Shown: piece after piece, positions 53,791 through 63,848 of the stretch | Layout: every line of letters begins with the position of its first letter | How positions within the stretch are numbered: the first letter of the stretch is position 1 | Assembly (NCBI RefSeq): GCF_004023625.1 | Contig: NZ_ML137710.1 | Location: forward strand, 173,914-237,913 | DNA from: Streptomyces cavernae | Lineage (GTDB): Bacteria > Actinomycetota > Actinomycetes > Streptomycetales > Streptomycetaceae | Length of the DNA stretch: 64,000 nt | Reading direction: 5' to 3' | Notes under the pieces: model-generated | What the model was told of the DNA's origin: nothing | Database searches by the model: none | What the model saw: only the letters and a program-made list of their open reading frames with translations | Translations under genes and position numbers: made by a program

Positions 53791-54585
53791 TGGCCGTGCT
53801 GGCGCTCCTGTGGGTGGCCATCTCTGCGCCCTGGTCCCAGGGGAGAGCGCGGACCAGGTGTTCGGGCAGCGGCCGGACGGTATCCACCAGGGCGTCCCGG
53901 ACGTGTTCGGCGCTGCGGCCGTCGGGCAGGTGCAGGAGCATCACGCAGCGGGTGGCGCGTTCGACGAGGGTGCCGATCGACGAAGCGCCGTCCTTGCCGA
54001 TGATCAGGTCGCCCTCCCCGTGGCCGGGGACGGCCCGGTCTTCGGCCTCGGCGGGACGTTCGCTGATCATGCCCAGGGGGCCCGGCGGCGGGGCTGCAGG
54101 CTGCGGGTCTGCCGCTGGGGCTTGCGGCGGGTCCGTCCCGAGCGCAGTGCGCGGGCCGGCTCACGGCGCAGTTCCCCGCGGCCCTGGACGTAGAGGGCCT
54201 GGTAGACCGTCTCGTGGACCACATGCATCTCCGGCGGTCGGGAAACTGTGCCTTCTAGAGCGTGGCATATCTGTTCCGGGCTCCGCCGGCGGTCCAGGCC
54301 GGCCCGGACGAAGACCCGCGGCTCGGGGTTCCGGTGGATCTTCCGGGGCTTGGGGCGGGGGCGGCGGCTCTCCGCACGGGCTTGAGCGGTGTAGGGCCGG
54401 TAGTGCCACTGGGCGGTGGTGCCCGTGGTGCGGTTGCGGCGGATCTTGCGGCTGACGGTCGACGGGCTGCGGTCCAGCTCAACGGCGATGGCCCTGACCG
54501 GCGCTTTCTCCCGTATCTGGTCGGCGATGCAGATCCGCTCGTCCTGGCTCAGGCATCGCGACGAAGAAACGGCCGACGGCACCAC
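53788..54585 (-). pseudogene. IS30-type transposase, frame-broken and 3'-truncated
   Basis: CLSQDERICIADQIREKAPV with the HTH, ELDRSPSTVSRKIRRNRT, WHYRPYTAQARAESRRPRPK, GLDRRRSPEQICHALEG, then a frame break near 54070 to ISERPAEAEDRAVPGHGEGD, LIIGKDGASSIGTLVERATR (first Asp) and LPEHLVRALPWDQGAEMATH (second Asp). The Glu-containing C-terminus is absent. It abuts the IS5 remnant directly. Confidence 0.85.
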
Positions 54586-54960
54586 CGGACGAACCGGTGA
54601 TGCCGCCTTGTTCCCGGCCGGACGGTCTGCGTCCGTTGCGCCGGCGCCTGCCGGCCTTCGAGTTCACCCTGACGATTCGGCCCGCGTCCTCGTTGTTCAC
54701 ACCCTGCTGCGTGAGCGGGAAGTATGCAGCTCGCTCAGCAGAGAGCTTCTTGCGGCCCTGAGGGCTCCGTACCTTCCGGATCTCGAAGTCCCTCGCATCC
54801 CCTGAGCTGGGGTGTTGAGACGACCACCAGAACGGAAGGTGTGGGCGACGCAGGGGCCTTCAGCCCGCGACGGTCGGGCCGGCTCGTGCACGGCCTCGTC
54901 GGGGCCGGCCAGGGCGGGGGCGGTCGTGGAGGCTTCGTCGATGGCGTTCTGGAGTGCGTC
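54586..54960. other. Spacer with unassigned debris
   Basis: On the minus strand ALQNAIDEASTTAPALAGPD (about 54890-54955) reads like a protein tail, without start or family. No other gene signal is seen up to the lipoprotein stop. Confidence 0.35.
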
Positions 54961-55266
54961 TCAGTCTTTTTTCATGCCCGCGAGGACTTCAGTCGCGGCC
55001 TTCTGGTAGTCCCTCTTACTGAGGCCGTCGCACTCGGCGGGCTTCAAGGCCTCGGAGTCCGCATCGGGGTTCGCATCGAGTACGGCCTTCATGGCCTTCG
55101 TACAGGCCTTCAGGTCTTCGGCGCCGGCGGCTGCCGGTGTGGCGCCGGCGGTGGTCGGGGTGCTGCTGGACTTGCTCGGCTTGCTGGTGCTCTCGGAGCT
55201 TCCGCAGCCGGTGGTGAAGGCCGTGAGGGCGAGCAGTACGACGCAGGCGGCTGTGCGAGTGCGCAT
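54961..55266 (-). CDS. Small lipoprotein, unknown
   Basis: 101 residues with GGAGG 5 nt upstream of ATG 55266. The lipobox FTTG-Cys21 is followed by a Ser/Thr/Pro/Lys tether (22-48) and a small helical domain with Cys in LKACTKAMKAV and PAECDGLSKRDY that can pair. The end is EVLAGMKKD. The start region carries the repeated cassette (copy 4), so it probably belongs to the same regulon as the DUF418-type and S15 genes. Confidence 0.82.
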   Translation of the reverse strand: MRTRTAACVVLLALTAFTTGCGSSESTSKPSKSSSTPTTAGATPAAAGAEDLKACTKAMKAVLDANPDADSEALKPAECDGLSKRDYQKAATEVLAGMKKD

Positions 55267-55307
55267 GGTGCCTCCAAGGACGTTGTGTTGTCGATGGGAG
55301 CATGTAT

Positions 55308-55392
55308 GGTCCGCACACCCTGACGCGTCTGCCGAACTTCCAGACCTGCCCCCGCCGAACGGCAGAGGACGTCGAGCCGATCGGCCATCACC
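55308..55392 (-). promoter_or_regulatory. Repeated start-region cassette, copy 4 (shorter, diverged)
   Basis: GATGGCCGATCGGCTCGACG, TCTGCCGTTCGGCGGG and TTCGGCAGACGCGTCAGGGT are retained, then GTGCGGACC in place of GTCCGGACC. Unlike the other copies it ends about 40 nt before the ATG, so conservation without coding constraint points to a DNA-level function. Confidence 0.7.
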
Positions 55393-55402
55393 GTCGATGG
55401 GG

Positions 55403-55592
55403 TCAGTGGGACTGAACGAGGGTTCCCTTCAGTACCTGGGTGAGGAGCGAGCGGAGGGCTTTTTCGGTGACCGGTTGTGGGTTGGCGTAGGGATGGGCCT
55501 GTGCCTGTGCGGTGATCTCGTCGATGTCGCGCTCCGTCAGGCCGAGTTCGGCGGAGCGGGCCGACATGGCGGTCGGCAGCTTCTCTGAACTA
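55403..55592 (-). pseudogene. Iron-type alcohol dehydrogenase C-terminal remnant
   Basis: SEKLPTAMSARSAELGLTER, then DIDEITAQAQAHPYANPQPV and TEKALRSLLTQVL match the last ~60 residues of group III (Fe-ADH) dehydrogenases. Upstream sequence in this frame is unrelated. The spacer 55593-55858 shows no gene. Confidence 0.65.
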
Positions 55593-55858
55593 GCGCCGCG
55601 TTGGGTTCGTGGCGATCCCCGGCCGCACACGGTGCAGCAGGTTTGCCAATATCCGTGGACAGACCCGCAGAGTCGGCCGTAATTGGGTATCGACCGGGCG
55701 GCAGCCACGCTCTCGCCCCGCGATGGAGCGCGGCCCCGGCGCGAGATTCAGCAGTGGGGCAGCCGCGCCGACGGCGCCGAACGTCCAGGCTGGTGGCGGG
55801 TGATCACCGCGGAGGTCAGGACGTTGGATCCCTGCGCCCCGCGGATCTTCTGGTCGGC

Positions 55859-56725
55859 CTACCGGACTCTGCCGAGAAGGCGGGTCGCGTGGCGGACGGC
55901 GGCGATGGCGTGCCGGTCGTCGGTGGCGCGGGTGGCGACGGCGATCTCCACGGGCGGTCCGTCGAGCGGGACGAACCGGACGTCCGGGTGGGGGTAGAAG
56001 CGGCCGGCGGCTGCGGCGTGCAGGGCTATGCGGCCGGTTGTCGCCACGGCTGACGGTATGGCGGCGGGGTGGCGCAGGGCGCCGCGGCTGTGGGACCCGT
56101 CGGAGGCGGGGCCGGACCATGCTTCGAGCGCGGGATGGGCGAGGGCGGTAGGCAGCCACGGGCTGTCACCGAGGTCGGCCTCGGTCAGACGGTCGGCGTC
56201 GGCGAGAGGGGAGCGCGCGGGGACGACCACGACCCGGGGCATGGTCATGGCGTGCTCGAAGACCAGCCCGTCGACGGGGCCGACGTACTGGACGATGCCC
56301 ACGTCGACCCGGTGGCTGCGGACCGCTTCGTACTGGTCGGCCAGGTCCAGTTCGGCGTAGGAGAAGGCGATCCCGGGATCGTGGCCGTGCACCGCCGCAG
56401 TCAGGTCCGTCCAGCGTTCGGCGAGTCCGAATCCCAGGACGCCCAGCGTGAGGAGCTTTTCGTCGGTGGTGCGGCGGCGGTGGTGTTCGGTGAGGGAGTC
56501 CACGGTGTCGAGCAGAGTCCGGGCTTCGGCGATCAGCCGCTCTCCATCAGGGGTGAGGGCCACCCGTCGGCTGGTGCGTTCGAAGAGCTTGGTGCCCAGT
56601 TCCCGTTCCAGCCGCTGGATGTGGCGGCCGAAGGGCTGGGGGCTGATGTAGTGCCGCTGCGCGGCCCTGCCGAAGTGCAGTTCCTCCGCCAGGGTCACCG
56701 CGTAGCGGAGCGCCCGGATGTCCAT
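55859..56725 (-). CDS. LysR-family transcriptional regulator
   Basis: 288 residues from ATG 56725. The N-terminal HTH is MDIRALRYAVTLAEELHFGR with HYISPQPFGRHIQRLERELG (recognition helix) and LFERTSRRVALTPDG. The substrate domain (90-288) has the usual two-lobe order. It is divergent from the amidohydrolase operon with a 201-nt gap, the classical layout in which a LysR protein senses a substrate or intermediate and activates the operon. Confidence 0.92.
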   Translation of the reverse strand: MDIRALRYAVTLAEELHFGRAAQRHYISPQPFGRHIQRLERELGTKLFERTSRRVALTPDGERLIAEARTLLDTVDSLTEHHRRRTTDEKLLTLGVLGFGLAERWTDLTAAVHGHDPGIAFSYAELDLADQYEAVRSHRVDVGIVQYVGPVDGLVFEHAMTMPRVVVVPARSPLADADRLTEADLGDSPWLPTALAHPALEAWSGPASDGSHSRGALRHPAAIPSAVATTGRIALHAAAAGRFYPHPDVRFVPLDGPPVEIAVATRATDDRHAIAAVRHATRLLGRVR

Positions 56726-56926
56726 GCCTGTGCCTCCGTGCCTCCCGCTCCGTACCGCCCGCACTGCCGGTGCTTCCGTCTATGCCAGAGGAGGCCGGGC
56801 CGTCAATCCCTCGGTCACGGCCGGTTCACAACCGTTTCGGCTGATGATCCCCGGCTTCCTCCTCTGGTGAGGTGAGTCCACGGGAGGCACTGCCTCTGTG
56901 GCTCGGATGACGAAGGAGTCATCATC

Positions 56927-58372
56927 ATGGCTCGGTATCGCGTTGTGCTGCGCGGCGGCACCGTCCTCACCATGGATCCGCATCTGGGGAGCCTGCCCCG
57001 AGGTGACGTGCTGATCGAGGACGGTGTGATCGCCGCTGTGGCACCGGACCTCTCCGTCGAGGAGGCGGAGACGGTGGACGTCACGGGGCACATCGTGGCA
57101 CCCGGCATGATCGACACACACCGGCACACCTGGCAGACGCAGCTGCGCGCCCTGTGCGCCGACTGGACCCTGGCGGACTACCTGTTCGGCATCCGGCTCG
57201 GCGTCTCACCGGCCTACCTCGCCGAGGACGTCCACCTGGGCAATCACCTCGGCGCCCTGGACGCACTGAATTCCGGCGTCACCACGATCCTGGACTTCTC
57301 GCACTGCAACAACACGCCCGAGCACGCCGACGCCGCGATCACCGGGCTGCGGGACGCGGGAATCCGCGCGGTGTTCGGCTACGGCTTCTTCGAGTCGAAC
57401 CCGCTCCAGCCGCCGCACTTCACCGACCACGCCTCGCGCCTGGCGGACTTCCGTCGCGTCGCCGACGCCCATTTCCCGAGCCGGGACGCGCTGCTGACCC
57501 TCGGCGTGGCGCTCACCGAGTACGGCACGCGGCCGTTCGACACCACCCGCGCCGAGATCGCCGCCGCCCGCGAACACGACGCGCTGATCGTCACGCACAC
57601 CGGCTGCGTGTGGTCACTGCCGAGCGGCGTGCGCGAATTCGCCGCGGCGGGCCTGCTCGGACCGGACCAGGTCCACGTGCACTGCAACACCCTCACCGAC
57701 GAGGAGTGGCGCCTGCTGGCCGACCACGGCGCCAAGCTGTCGATCTCGGTGGAGACCGAACTCAACATGGGCATGGGCCGCCCCGCCTTCGCAGCCGCCC
57801 GCCGGCACGGCATCAAACCGACCCTGTCCTGCGACATCGTCTCCCTCAACACCGGCGACCTGTTCACCCAGACCCGCATGGGCCTGGCCTTCCAACGCTG
57901 GGCCGACACCGAGAACCTCAACCTCGCAGGCGCGGACCCCACCACGGTGACCATCACTGCGCAGGAGGCACTGGCCTGGACCACCGTCAATGCGGCCGAG
58001 GCGATCGGACTCGATCACCGGATCGGCAGCCTCACCCCCGGCAAGCAGGCCGACATCATCGTGACCGGCGGGCCCGGCATGTCCCAGCACCCGCATCTCG
58101 ACCCTGCCGGCACCCTCGTCTTCCAGACCACCCCCGCCGATGTCCGCCACGTCCTGGTCGCCGGTCGCTTCGTCAAGCGCGACGGCCGACTCACCGGCAC
58201 TGATCTTCCGGCCCTGCTCGCACGGGCGGACGCCTCGGCCGAAACAGTCCTCGGCCGGCTCGCCGGCGCCGGGCGCCCCCTGCCCGGCACCCCGCCGGAA
58301 GCATGGGGCTTCATTGCCAGCATGTCGCCGGAACTCCAGGCGGCTCCGGAACACCAGCCGCCCGGGAGGTGA
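56927..58372 (+). CDS. Amidohydrolase (TrzA/AtzA/guanine-deaminase-like)
   Basis: 481 residues; AAGGAG lies upstream of ATG 56927. Metal-binding residues: His pair in DTHRHTWQTQ (~63-65), His in VTHTGCVWSL, His in QVHVHCNTL, and Asp in LSCDIVSLNTGD. The Glu region ISVETELNMGMGRPAF is typical of the AtzA/TrzA/SsnA subgroup, which removes amino, chloro or similar groups from N-heterocycles. First gene of a catabolic operon; the next gene's ribosome site overlaps its stop. The exact substrate is unknown. Confidence 0.9.
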   Translation: MARYRVVLRGGTVLTMDPHLGSLPRGDVLIEDGVIAAVAPDLSVEEAETVDVTGHIVAPGMIDTHRHTWQTQLRALCADWTLADYLFGIRLGVSPAYLAEDVHLGNHLGALDALNSGVTTILDFSHCNNTPEHADAAITGLRDAGIRAVFGYGFFESNPLQPPHFTDHASRLADFRRVADAHFPSRDALLTLGVALTEYGTRPFDTTRAEIAAAREHDALIVTHTGCVWSLPSGVREFAAAGLLGPDQVHVHCNTLTDEEWRLLADHGAKLSISVETELNMGMGRPAFAAARRHGIKPTLSCDIVSLNTGDLFTQTRMGLAFQRWADTENLNLAGADPTTVTITAQEALAWTTVNAAEAIGLDHRIGSLTPGKQADIIVTGGPGMSQHPHLDPAGTLVFQTTPADVRHVLVAGRFVKRDGRLTGTDLPALLARADASAETVLGRLAGAGRPLPGTPPEAWGFIASMSPELQAAPEHQPPGR

Positions 58373-58374
58373 TC

Positions 58375-59367
58375 ATGCGCTTCGTCACCTACACCGAGAA
58401 CGACGGCGACATCGACAGCGACGGCGGCGACCGTGTCGGCGTACTCGGCGCCGACGGCCTCGTCCACGCGCTGCCAGCCGGTATTCGTCTCATCGACCTG
58501 CTCGACGACCCGCAGCGGTTGCGCGACGCCGCGGACGACGCGCTGCGCGATCCCCGTGCCGTGCACCCCTACGCCTCGCTCAGGCTGCGGGCGCCGATTC
58601 CCCAGCCGCCGACCGTGCGGGATTTCATGACCTTCGAGAGTCACGTCGAGGGCGTGGCCAGACTGGGCGGACCGGAGGCAGGCCCGCCCGAGCAGTGGTA
58701 CGAGGCTCCGGCCTTCTACTTCACCAACCCCTATGCCATCCAGGGCCCGCAGGAGGATGTGCGCATCCCGCCGGGCTGCACGCGCTTCGACTTCGAACTG
58801 GAGGTCGCCGCCGTGATCGGTCGAGGCGGCCGGGACCTGAGCGTCGACGAGGCAGAGTCCCACATCGCCGGATACGTGCTGATGAACGACTGGTCCGCGC
58901 GCGACCTGCAGTTCACGGAGATGCAGGTCCGCCTCGGCCCCGCGAAGGGCAAGGACAGCGCCACCACGCTCGGCCCGGTGTTCGTCACCCCCGACGAACT
59001 GGAGCCCTACCGCGCGGGCAACGCCTACGGCCTGCGGATGACGGCGGCCGTCAACGGCACCGTCGTGGGCGAGGACGTGTGGAGCAACATGGCCTTCAGC
59101 TACGCCCAGATGATCGCCTACGCCTCGCGGGGCACCGAGGTCCGCACCGGCGACATCCTCGGTTCCGGGACCTGCGGCGGCGGCTGCCTGGCCGAACTGT
59201 GGGGACGCCACGGACTCGACGCCCACCCACCCCTGGCCCCGGGCGACACCGTCACCCTCAGCGTCGAGCACCTGGGCACCCAGACCTGCCGCGTGACCGA
59301 GCCTGCCGAGCGCCCCGTCGGCGACCTGCGGGCCACCTCGCACCCGCACCACGGAGGCCGCCCATGA
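58375..59367 (+). CDS. Fumarylacetoacetate hydrolase family protein
   Basis: 330 residues; GGAGGTGA overlaps the upstream stop. The FAH catalytic domain (~85-320) has FMTFESHVEGVA, FYFTNPYAIQGP, metal-binding acidic residues in DFELEVAAVIG, NDWSARDLQFTEM, GPAKGKDSATTLGP and GDILGSGTCGGGCL. Family enzymes cleave or decarboxylate beta-diketo or oxo acids. The gene ends by a 4-nt ATGA overlap with the MBL gene. It fits a pathway in which the amidohydrolase product is ring-opened and cleaved. Confidence 0.92.
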   Translation: MRFVTYTENDGDIDSDGGDRVGVLGADGLVHALPAGIRLIDLLDDPQRLRDAADDALRDPRAVHPYASLRLRAPIPQPPTVRDFMTFESHVEGVARLGGPEAGPPEQWYEAPAFYFTNPYAIQGPQEDVRIPPGCTRFDFELEVAAVIGRGGRDLSVDEAESHIAGYVLMNDWSARDLQFTEMQVRLGPAKGKDSATTLGPVFVTPDELEPYRAGNAYGLRMTAAVNGTVVGEDVWSNMAFSYAQMIAYASRGTEVRTGDILGSGTCGGGCLAELWGRHGLDAHPPLAPGDTVTLSVEHLGTQTCRVTEPAERPVGDLRATSHPHHGGRP

Positions 59368-60308
59368 CCCCCGCACTGAGCCCGCCACCGGACACCGCGG
59401 GCACCGCCCACGCCGTGGCCCCCGGCGTGTACGCCTGGATCCAGCAGGACGGTTCCTGGTGGATCAACAATGCCGGGTTCGTGATCACCGACGACCACAC
59501 CGTCCTCATTGACACCTGCGCCACCGAGAACCGCACACGGGGCCTGCTGGGCGCCGTCGGCCGGGCGGCACCGGGCACACCGATCCGCTACCTGGTCAAC
59601 ACCCACCTGCACGGCGACCACACCCACGGCAACAGCCTGCTGCCCCGCACCACGGTGGTCATCGCGCACCAAGCCACCCGTGAAGGCATCCTGACCGACA
59701 CCGTCATCGACGGCTGCCCGCCGATCTGGCAGCCCGTGCCCGACTGGGGCGCGGTCACCCGGCGCGCCCCGGACCTCACCATCCGCACAGCGCTCACCCT
59801 GCACAGCGACAGCCATCCCATCGAACTCCACCACCCCGGCCACCCCGCGCACACCAGCGGCGACCTGATCGCCTGGCTCCCCGAACAACGCGTGCTGTTC
59901 GCCGGGGACCTGCTCTTCCACCGTGTCACCCCACTGGTGTTCATGGGCTCCCTGGACGGCGCCCTGCGCTCGCTGGACTGGATCGCCTCCTTCGCACGCG
60001 GGCACGTGGTGCCGGGCCACGGCCCCGTCATCGACGCACACGCCCTGCCGATGGTGCTCGACCAGCACCGTGCGTACTACCGGCTCGTACACACCACCGC
60101 CCAGACCGGCCTGCGCGACGGCCTCACACCCCTGCAAGCGGCGCGCACCTGCCGCCTCGGCCCATTCGCCGACCTGCCCGACGCAGAACGCATCGTCCTC
60201 AACCTGCACCGCGCCTACGCCGACACCACCGGCCACCCCTTCGACCTGCCCCAAGCATTCGCCGACGCGATCACCTACAACTCCGGCCCCCTGCACACCC
60301 AGGTCTGA
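59364..60308 (+). CDS. MBL-fold metallohydrolase
   Basis: 314 residues. Metal motif HLHGDHTHG (H-x-H-x-D-H), a later His in [12 protein letters not shown], Asp in [12 protein letters not shown] and His in VPGHGPVI. The N-terminal [20 protein letters not shown] is typical of cyclase-like or SoxH-like subgroups. It probably hydrolyses a thioester or lactone step of the operon's pathway. Translation is coupled to the FAH gene. Confidence 0.92.
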   Translation: MTPALSPPPDTAGTAHAVAPGVYAWIQQDGSWWINNAGFVITDDHTVLIDTCATENRTRGLLGAVGRAAPGTPIRYLVNTHLHGDHTHGNSLLPRTTVVIAHQATREGILTDTVIDGCPPIWQPVPDWGAVTRRAPDLTIRTALTLHSDSHPIELHHPGHPAHTSGDLIAWLPEQRVLFAGDLLFHRVTPLVFMGSLDGALRSLDWIASFARGHVVPGHGPVIDAHALPMVLDQHRAYYRLVHTTAQTGLRDGLTPLQAARTCRLGPFADLPDAERIVLNLHRAYADTTGHPFDLPQAFADAITYNSGPLHTQV

Positions 60309-60369
60309 TCGGCGTCGGCCTGCCCCACGAAGCGCGCAATCGCCCCGCCACCACCTGCAAAGGCTCCAC

Positions 60370-60594
60370 GTGAACAAAGTCCGTGACACCGCCGCCGAGG
60401 CGGTCGCCGACATCCCCGACGGTGCCTCACTGGCCGTCGGCGGCTTCGGCCTCAGCGGCGTCCCCGACGTCCTCATCCGCGCCCTCTGCACACAAGGCGC
60501 GGGCGGGCTGCGGGTCGTCTCCAACAACTGTGGCGTGGACGGCCGCGGCCTCGGTGTCCTGCTCGCCGCCGGCCGGACCGGCGTACTGAACCTG
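60370..60594 (+). pseudogene. 3-oxoacid CoA-transferase subunit A, N-terminal fragment
   Basis: [20 protein letters not shown] from GTG 60370, then [20 protein letters not shown] and [20 protein letters not shown], the start of a SCOT/ScoA-type subunit (about 75 residues of ~230). The sequence is cut after LLAAGR and continues in unrelated sequence. It was probably the next gene of the catabolic operon, activating a 3-oxoacid product. Confidence 0.85.
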
Positions 60595-60968
60595 TGGGCA
60601 CACACGCCGACGGCGCCGCCGCGTCGTACGCCTCGTTGTCCGCCACACACGAGGAGCGGTTTCTGCTGGGCGCCGGCGTGAGCCACGCCCATCGCGTCGA
60701 CGCCTTGGAACCCGGCCGCTACCGTCGGCCGCCGGCCGCGATGACGGCGTTCCTCGACGGGCTGGACACGGCAGACGAGCCGGTGCCGTCCGAGGGCCGG
60801 GCGCTCGCCGCACTCGGCCCCAAGATGCTGGAGGTGGTGGCGAAGCGGGCCCGGGGCGTGTACCCCTACCTCGTCACCCCCGAGCACACGCGGCGGGCCC
60901 GCGAGGCCGTGGGCGACGGAGGGCTCGTGCTCCCGGAACAGGCGGTCGTCCTCGCCGCGGACGCGGAC
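60594..60968 (+). pseudogene. LLM-class F420-dependent oxidoreductase fragment
   Basis: [79 protein letters not shown] and LVLPEQAVVLAADAD match the middle of luciferase-like F420 oxidoreductases (TIGR03620-type order). N- and C-terminal parts are missing. Confidence 0.75.
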
Positions 60969-60969
60969 G

Positions 60970-61340
60970 GGGGCGACTGGCCGGACCAGCGGGATGAGTG
61001 CCTGGCTGTCGTGGAGGTTGGCGGCGGAGATGCCGATCGACAGAGGCAGGCCCTGGCGGTCGACGATGAGGGTGGGTTTTCGATCCCTTCTTGCCTCGGT
61101 CGGTCGGATTCGGTCCCATCAGCTGCCCCCTTCGAGGGTCCGGACGGTCACCGAGCCGATCGCGCACCGTGACCAGTCCAGCTCACCTCTGGCACCGAGT
61201 TCATCCAGGACCAGGCGGTGAAGCTTGGCCCACACCCTGGCCTCGGTCCATTCGGTGAACCGGCGGAAGGCCGTCACGCCCGACAGCCCGAAGCCTGGGC
61301 GACGAGGAGACCGGCCCCGCGTGGCGTCCTTTTCGGGCCG
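60970..61340 (-). pseudogene. IS5-type transposase fragment
   Basis: Minus-strand pieces: RVWAKLHRLVLDELGARGEL, DWSRCAIGSVTVRTLEGG, then after frame breaks RKPTLIVDRQGLPLSIGISA and ANLHDSQALIPLV. These are the central DDE region of an IS5 transposase like the one at 26.5-27.3 kb. It lies directly after the LLM fragment. Confidence 0.75.
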
Positions 61341-61345
61341 GACGG

Positions 61346-61957
61346 TCAGCGCTCCTCGTCGAGTGGCGCCTGGGCTGTGGGGAAGAGGCGTTGGACGGCC
61401 GCTACGACGGCGGCGCGCCGGGACGACAGGTATGCCGCCCGTTCCTGCGGGGGGATCCCGGCGGTGAGGTGGGGCTGGTTGGCCCAGGAGGTGGCGATCT
61501 GGTTGACGAGAACGAGGACGTCGACCGGATCCCAGTCGGGGGCGAGTTGCCCGGCTTCCTGCGCGGCGCGCAGTTGCTCGGTCTTGTGAGCCATGGCCTG
61601 GCAGATGGGGTCGTCGTCCGCGGTGTCGTCCGGGCCGAGTTCCAACTGGCCCCAGGCCACCAGCCGGTGCTGCTCGGGATGGGCGGTGAAGTAGTCGTGG
61701 ATGCGGCCCGCGTAGCCGGGCAGGTCCGCAGGGTCCATGCGGGTGGCCTCCGCGATCGCGGTGAGTTCACGGCCGGAGGCGAAGCGGTAGAGCTCCTCCT
61801 TGCCGCGGAAGTAGGCGTAGACACGCTCCTTGCTGGTCTTCGCGGCCTTGGCGATGCGCTCAATGCGGGCGCCGGCGATTCCGTGCCGGGCGAACTCGGC
61901 CGTGGCCGCGGCGACGATTCGGTCGCGGGTGGAGTCGGCGCCGGTGGAGGAGATCAT
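61346..61957 (-). CDS. TetR-family repressor
   Basis: 203 residues. N-terminal HTH: TRDRIVAAATAEFARHGIAG, ARIERIAKAAKTSKERVYAY and FRGKEELYRFASGREL. The C-terminal ligand-binding domain is helical. It is divergent from the aldo/keto reductase gene; two CAAAC-N6-GTTTG sites lie in the 93-nt gap, so it probably represses itself and the reductase until an inducer (perhaps a reactive carbonyl) appears. Confidence 0.92.
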   Translation of the reverse strand: MISSTGADSTRDRIVAAATAEFARHGIAGARIERIAKAAKTSKERVYAYFRGKEELYRFASGRELTAIAEATRMDPADLPGYAGRIHDYFTAHPEQHRLVAWGQLELGPDDTADDDPICQAMAHKTEQLRAAQEAGQLAPDWDPVDVLVLVNQIATSWANQPHLTAGIPPQERAAYLSSRRAAVVAAVQRLFPTAQAPLDEER

Positions 61958-61970
61958 GCCTCAATCGTAC

Positions 61971-62028
61971 CAAACCGTTCGGTTTGACTCGATGCCGAGC
62001 CTGACCTACGGTCAAACCAGACAGTTTG
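61971..62028. promoter_or_regulatory. Two CAAAC-N6-GTTTG operators between TetR and AKR genes
   Basis: Site 1 at 61971-61986 (spacer CGTTCG) and site 2 at 62013-62028 (spacer CAGACA). Their starts are 42 bp apart, four helical turns, so two dimers would sit on the same face of the DNA. Confidence 0.75.
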
Positions 62029-62050
62029 GTTTGGCGATGAGGAGTGCGTC

Positions 62051-63028
<978 letters not shown>

Positions 63029-63055
63029 CCCGCCCCGCGGGCCAGGACACCGGTC

Positions 63056-63095
63056 CCACCGGCCGGGACCGTCATCGTGCGGTCCCGGCCGGTGG
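63056..63095 (+). terminator. Strong hairpin after the aldo/keto reductase gene
   Basis: Perfect 16-bp stem CCACCGGCCGGGACCG/CGGTCCCGGCCGGTGG with an 8-nt loop, 28 nt after the stop. Confidence 0.8.
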
Positions 63096-63540
63096 CCGTC
63101 CGTCCTCGCCCGCGTCGTCCTCGCCGGCGTCCGGGTCTCGGAGGGAACTGCAGCAGGTGCAGGGTCTTGAAGATCCGGCCGTGGTGGGCGAATGCGTCGC
63201 CCAGGCCGGTCGGGCGGCCGTCCCGCAGAGCATGCGATCAGATCGTGGCCGCGGACCTCGCCGAGCGTCAGGGAGCCGGCCACGCGGAGCATGTCGCCCC
63301 CGTGGGCGCGGAACGCCGCCGTCGCGGCCCAGCAGTGCGTCCATGAGTCGCGCAGGGTGCCGGGCACGACGACGCCGCCCAGGCCCATCCCTGGTCGTTG
63401 ACGACGTTCAGCCAGATCGCGCCCTTCTGCCGCAGGGCGAAGTACCGGGGACTGTAGCCCGCGTGGATCGTCTGGACGGGCACGCCTGCTGGACAACGCC
63501 GAGGTTCTGCCTGTGCTGGCTGGGCCGCACCTCGATCACC
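63096..63540 (-). pseudogene. Tn3-family transposase C-terminal remnant
   Basis: Across frames: VQTIHAGYSPRYFALRQKGA and IWLNVVNDQGW, VVVPGTLRDS, MDALLGRDGGV, DMLRVAGSLTLGEVRGHDLI and RPTGLGDAFAHHGRIFKTLH. These follow the order of the Tn3 DDE domain and its C-terminal part, with several frame breaks and deletions. Upstream, 63546-63780 reads on the minus strand as IRDFPATRHARITPDRVGLL and DWSTDEPTRHARFRLERRFR, unassigned. Confidence 0.75.
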
Positions 63541-63809
63541 TGAACTCCTTGGTGGGTTACCGCTGATGGGGGTTCCGGAATCGCCGTTCGAGGCGGAATC
63601 GGGCGTGCCGTGTGGGCTCGTCGGTCGACCAGTCGAAGGTCCGCCTGCGGGGGCCCCTGAGCAGGCCGACCCGGTCCGGGGTGATCCTGGCGTGCCGGGT
63701 GGCCGGGAAGTCACGGATCTGGGCGCGGTCGGGTGGCCGTTCCGGTGAATGCCGTGGCAGTTGAGGTCGGCGACGGTCTCGGGTCGTTCCTCACACGTTC
63801 GAGGGCAGC

Positions 63810-63841
63810 CAGGCGCCCCGGCCGGCGGCGCGGGGCGCCTG
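63810..63841 (-). terminator. Hairpin after the partial gene at the right edge
   Basis: Perfect 10-bp stem CAGGCGCCCC/GGGGCGCCTG with a 12-nt loop, 7 nt after the stop codon at 63849. Confidence 0.7.
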
Positions 63842-63848
63842 GCGCCTC

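Noticed and set aside
58015..60887. Long minus-strand ORFs opposite the catabolic operon
   Set aside because: Frame shadows; the plus-strand genes have motifs and coupled starts.
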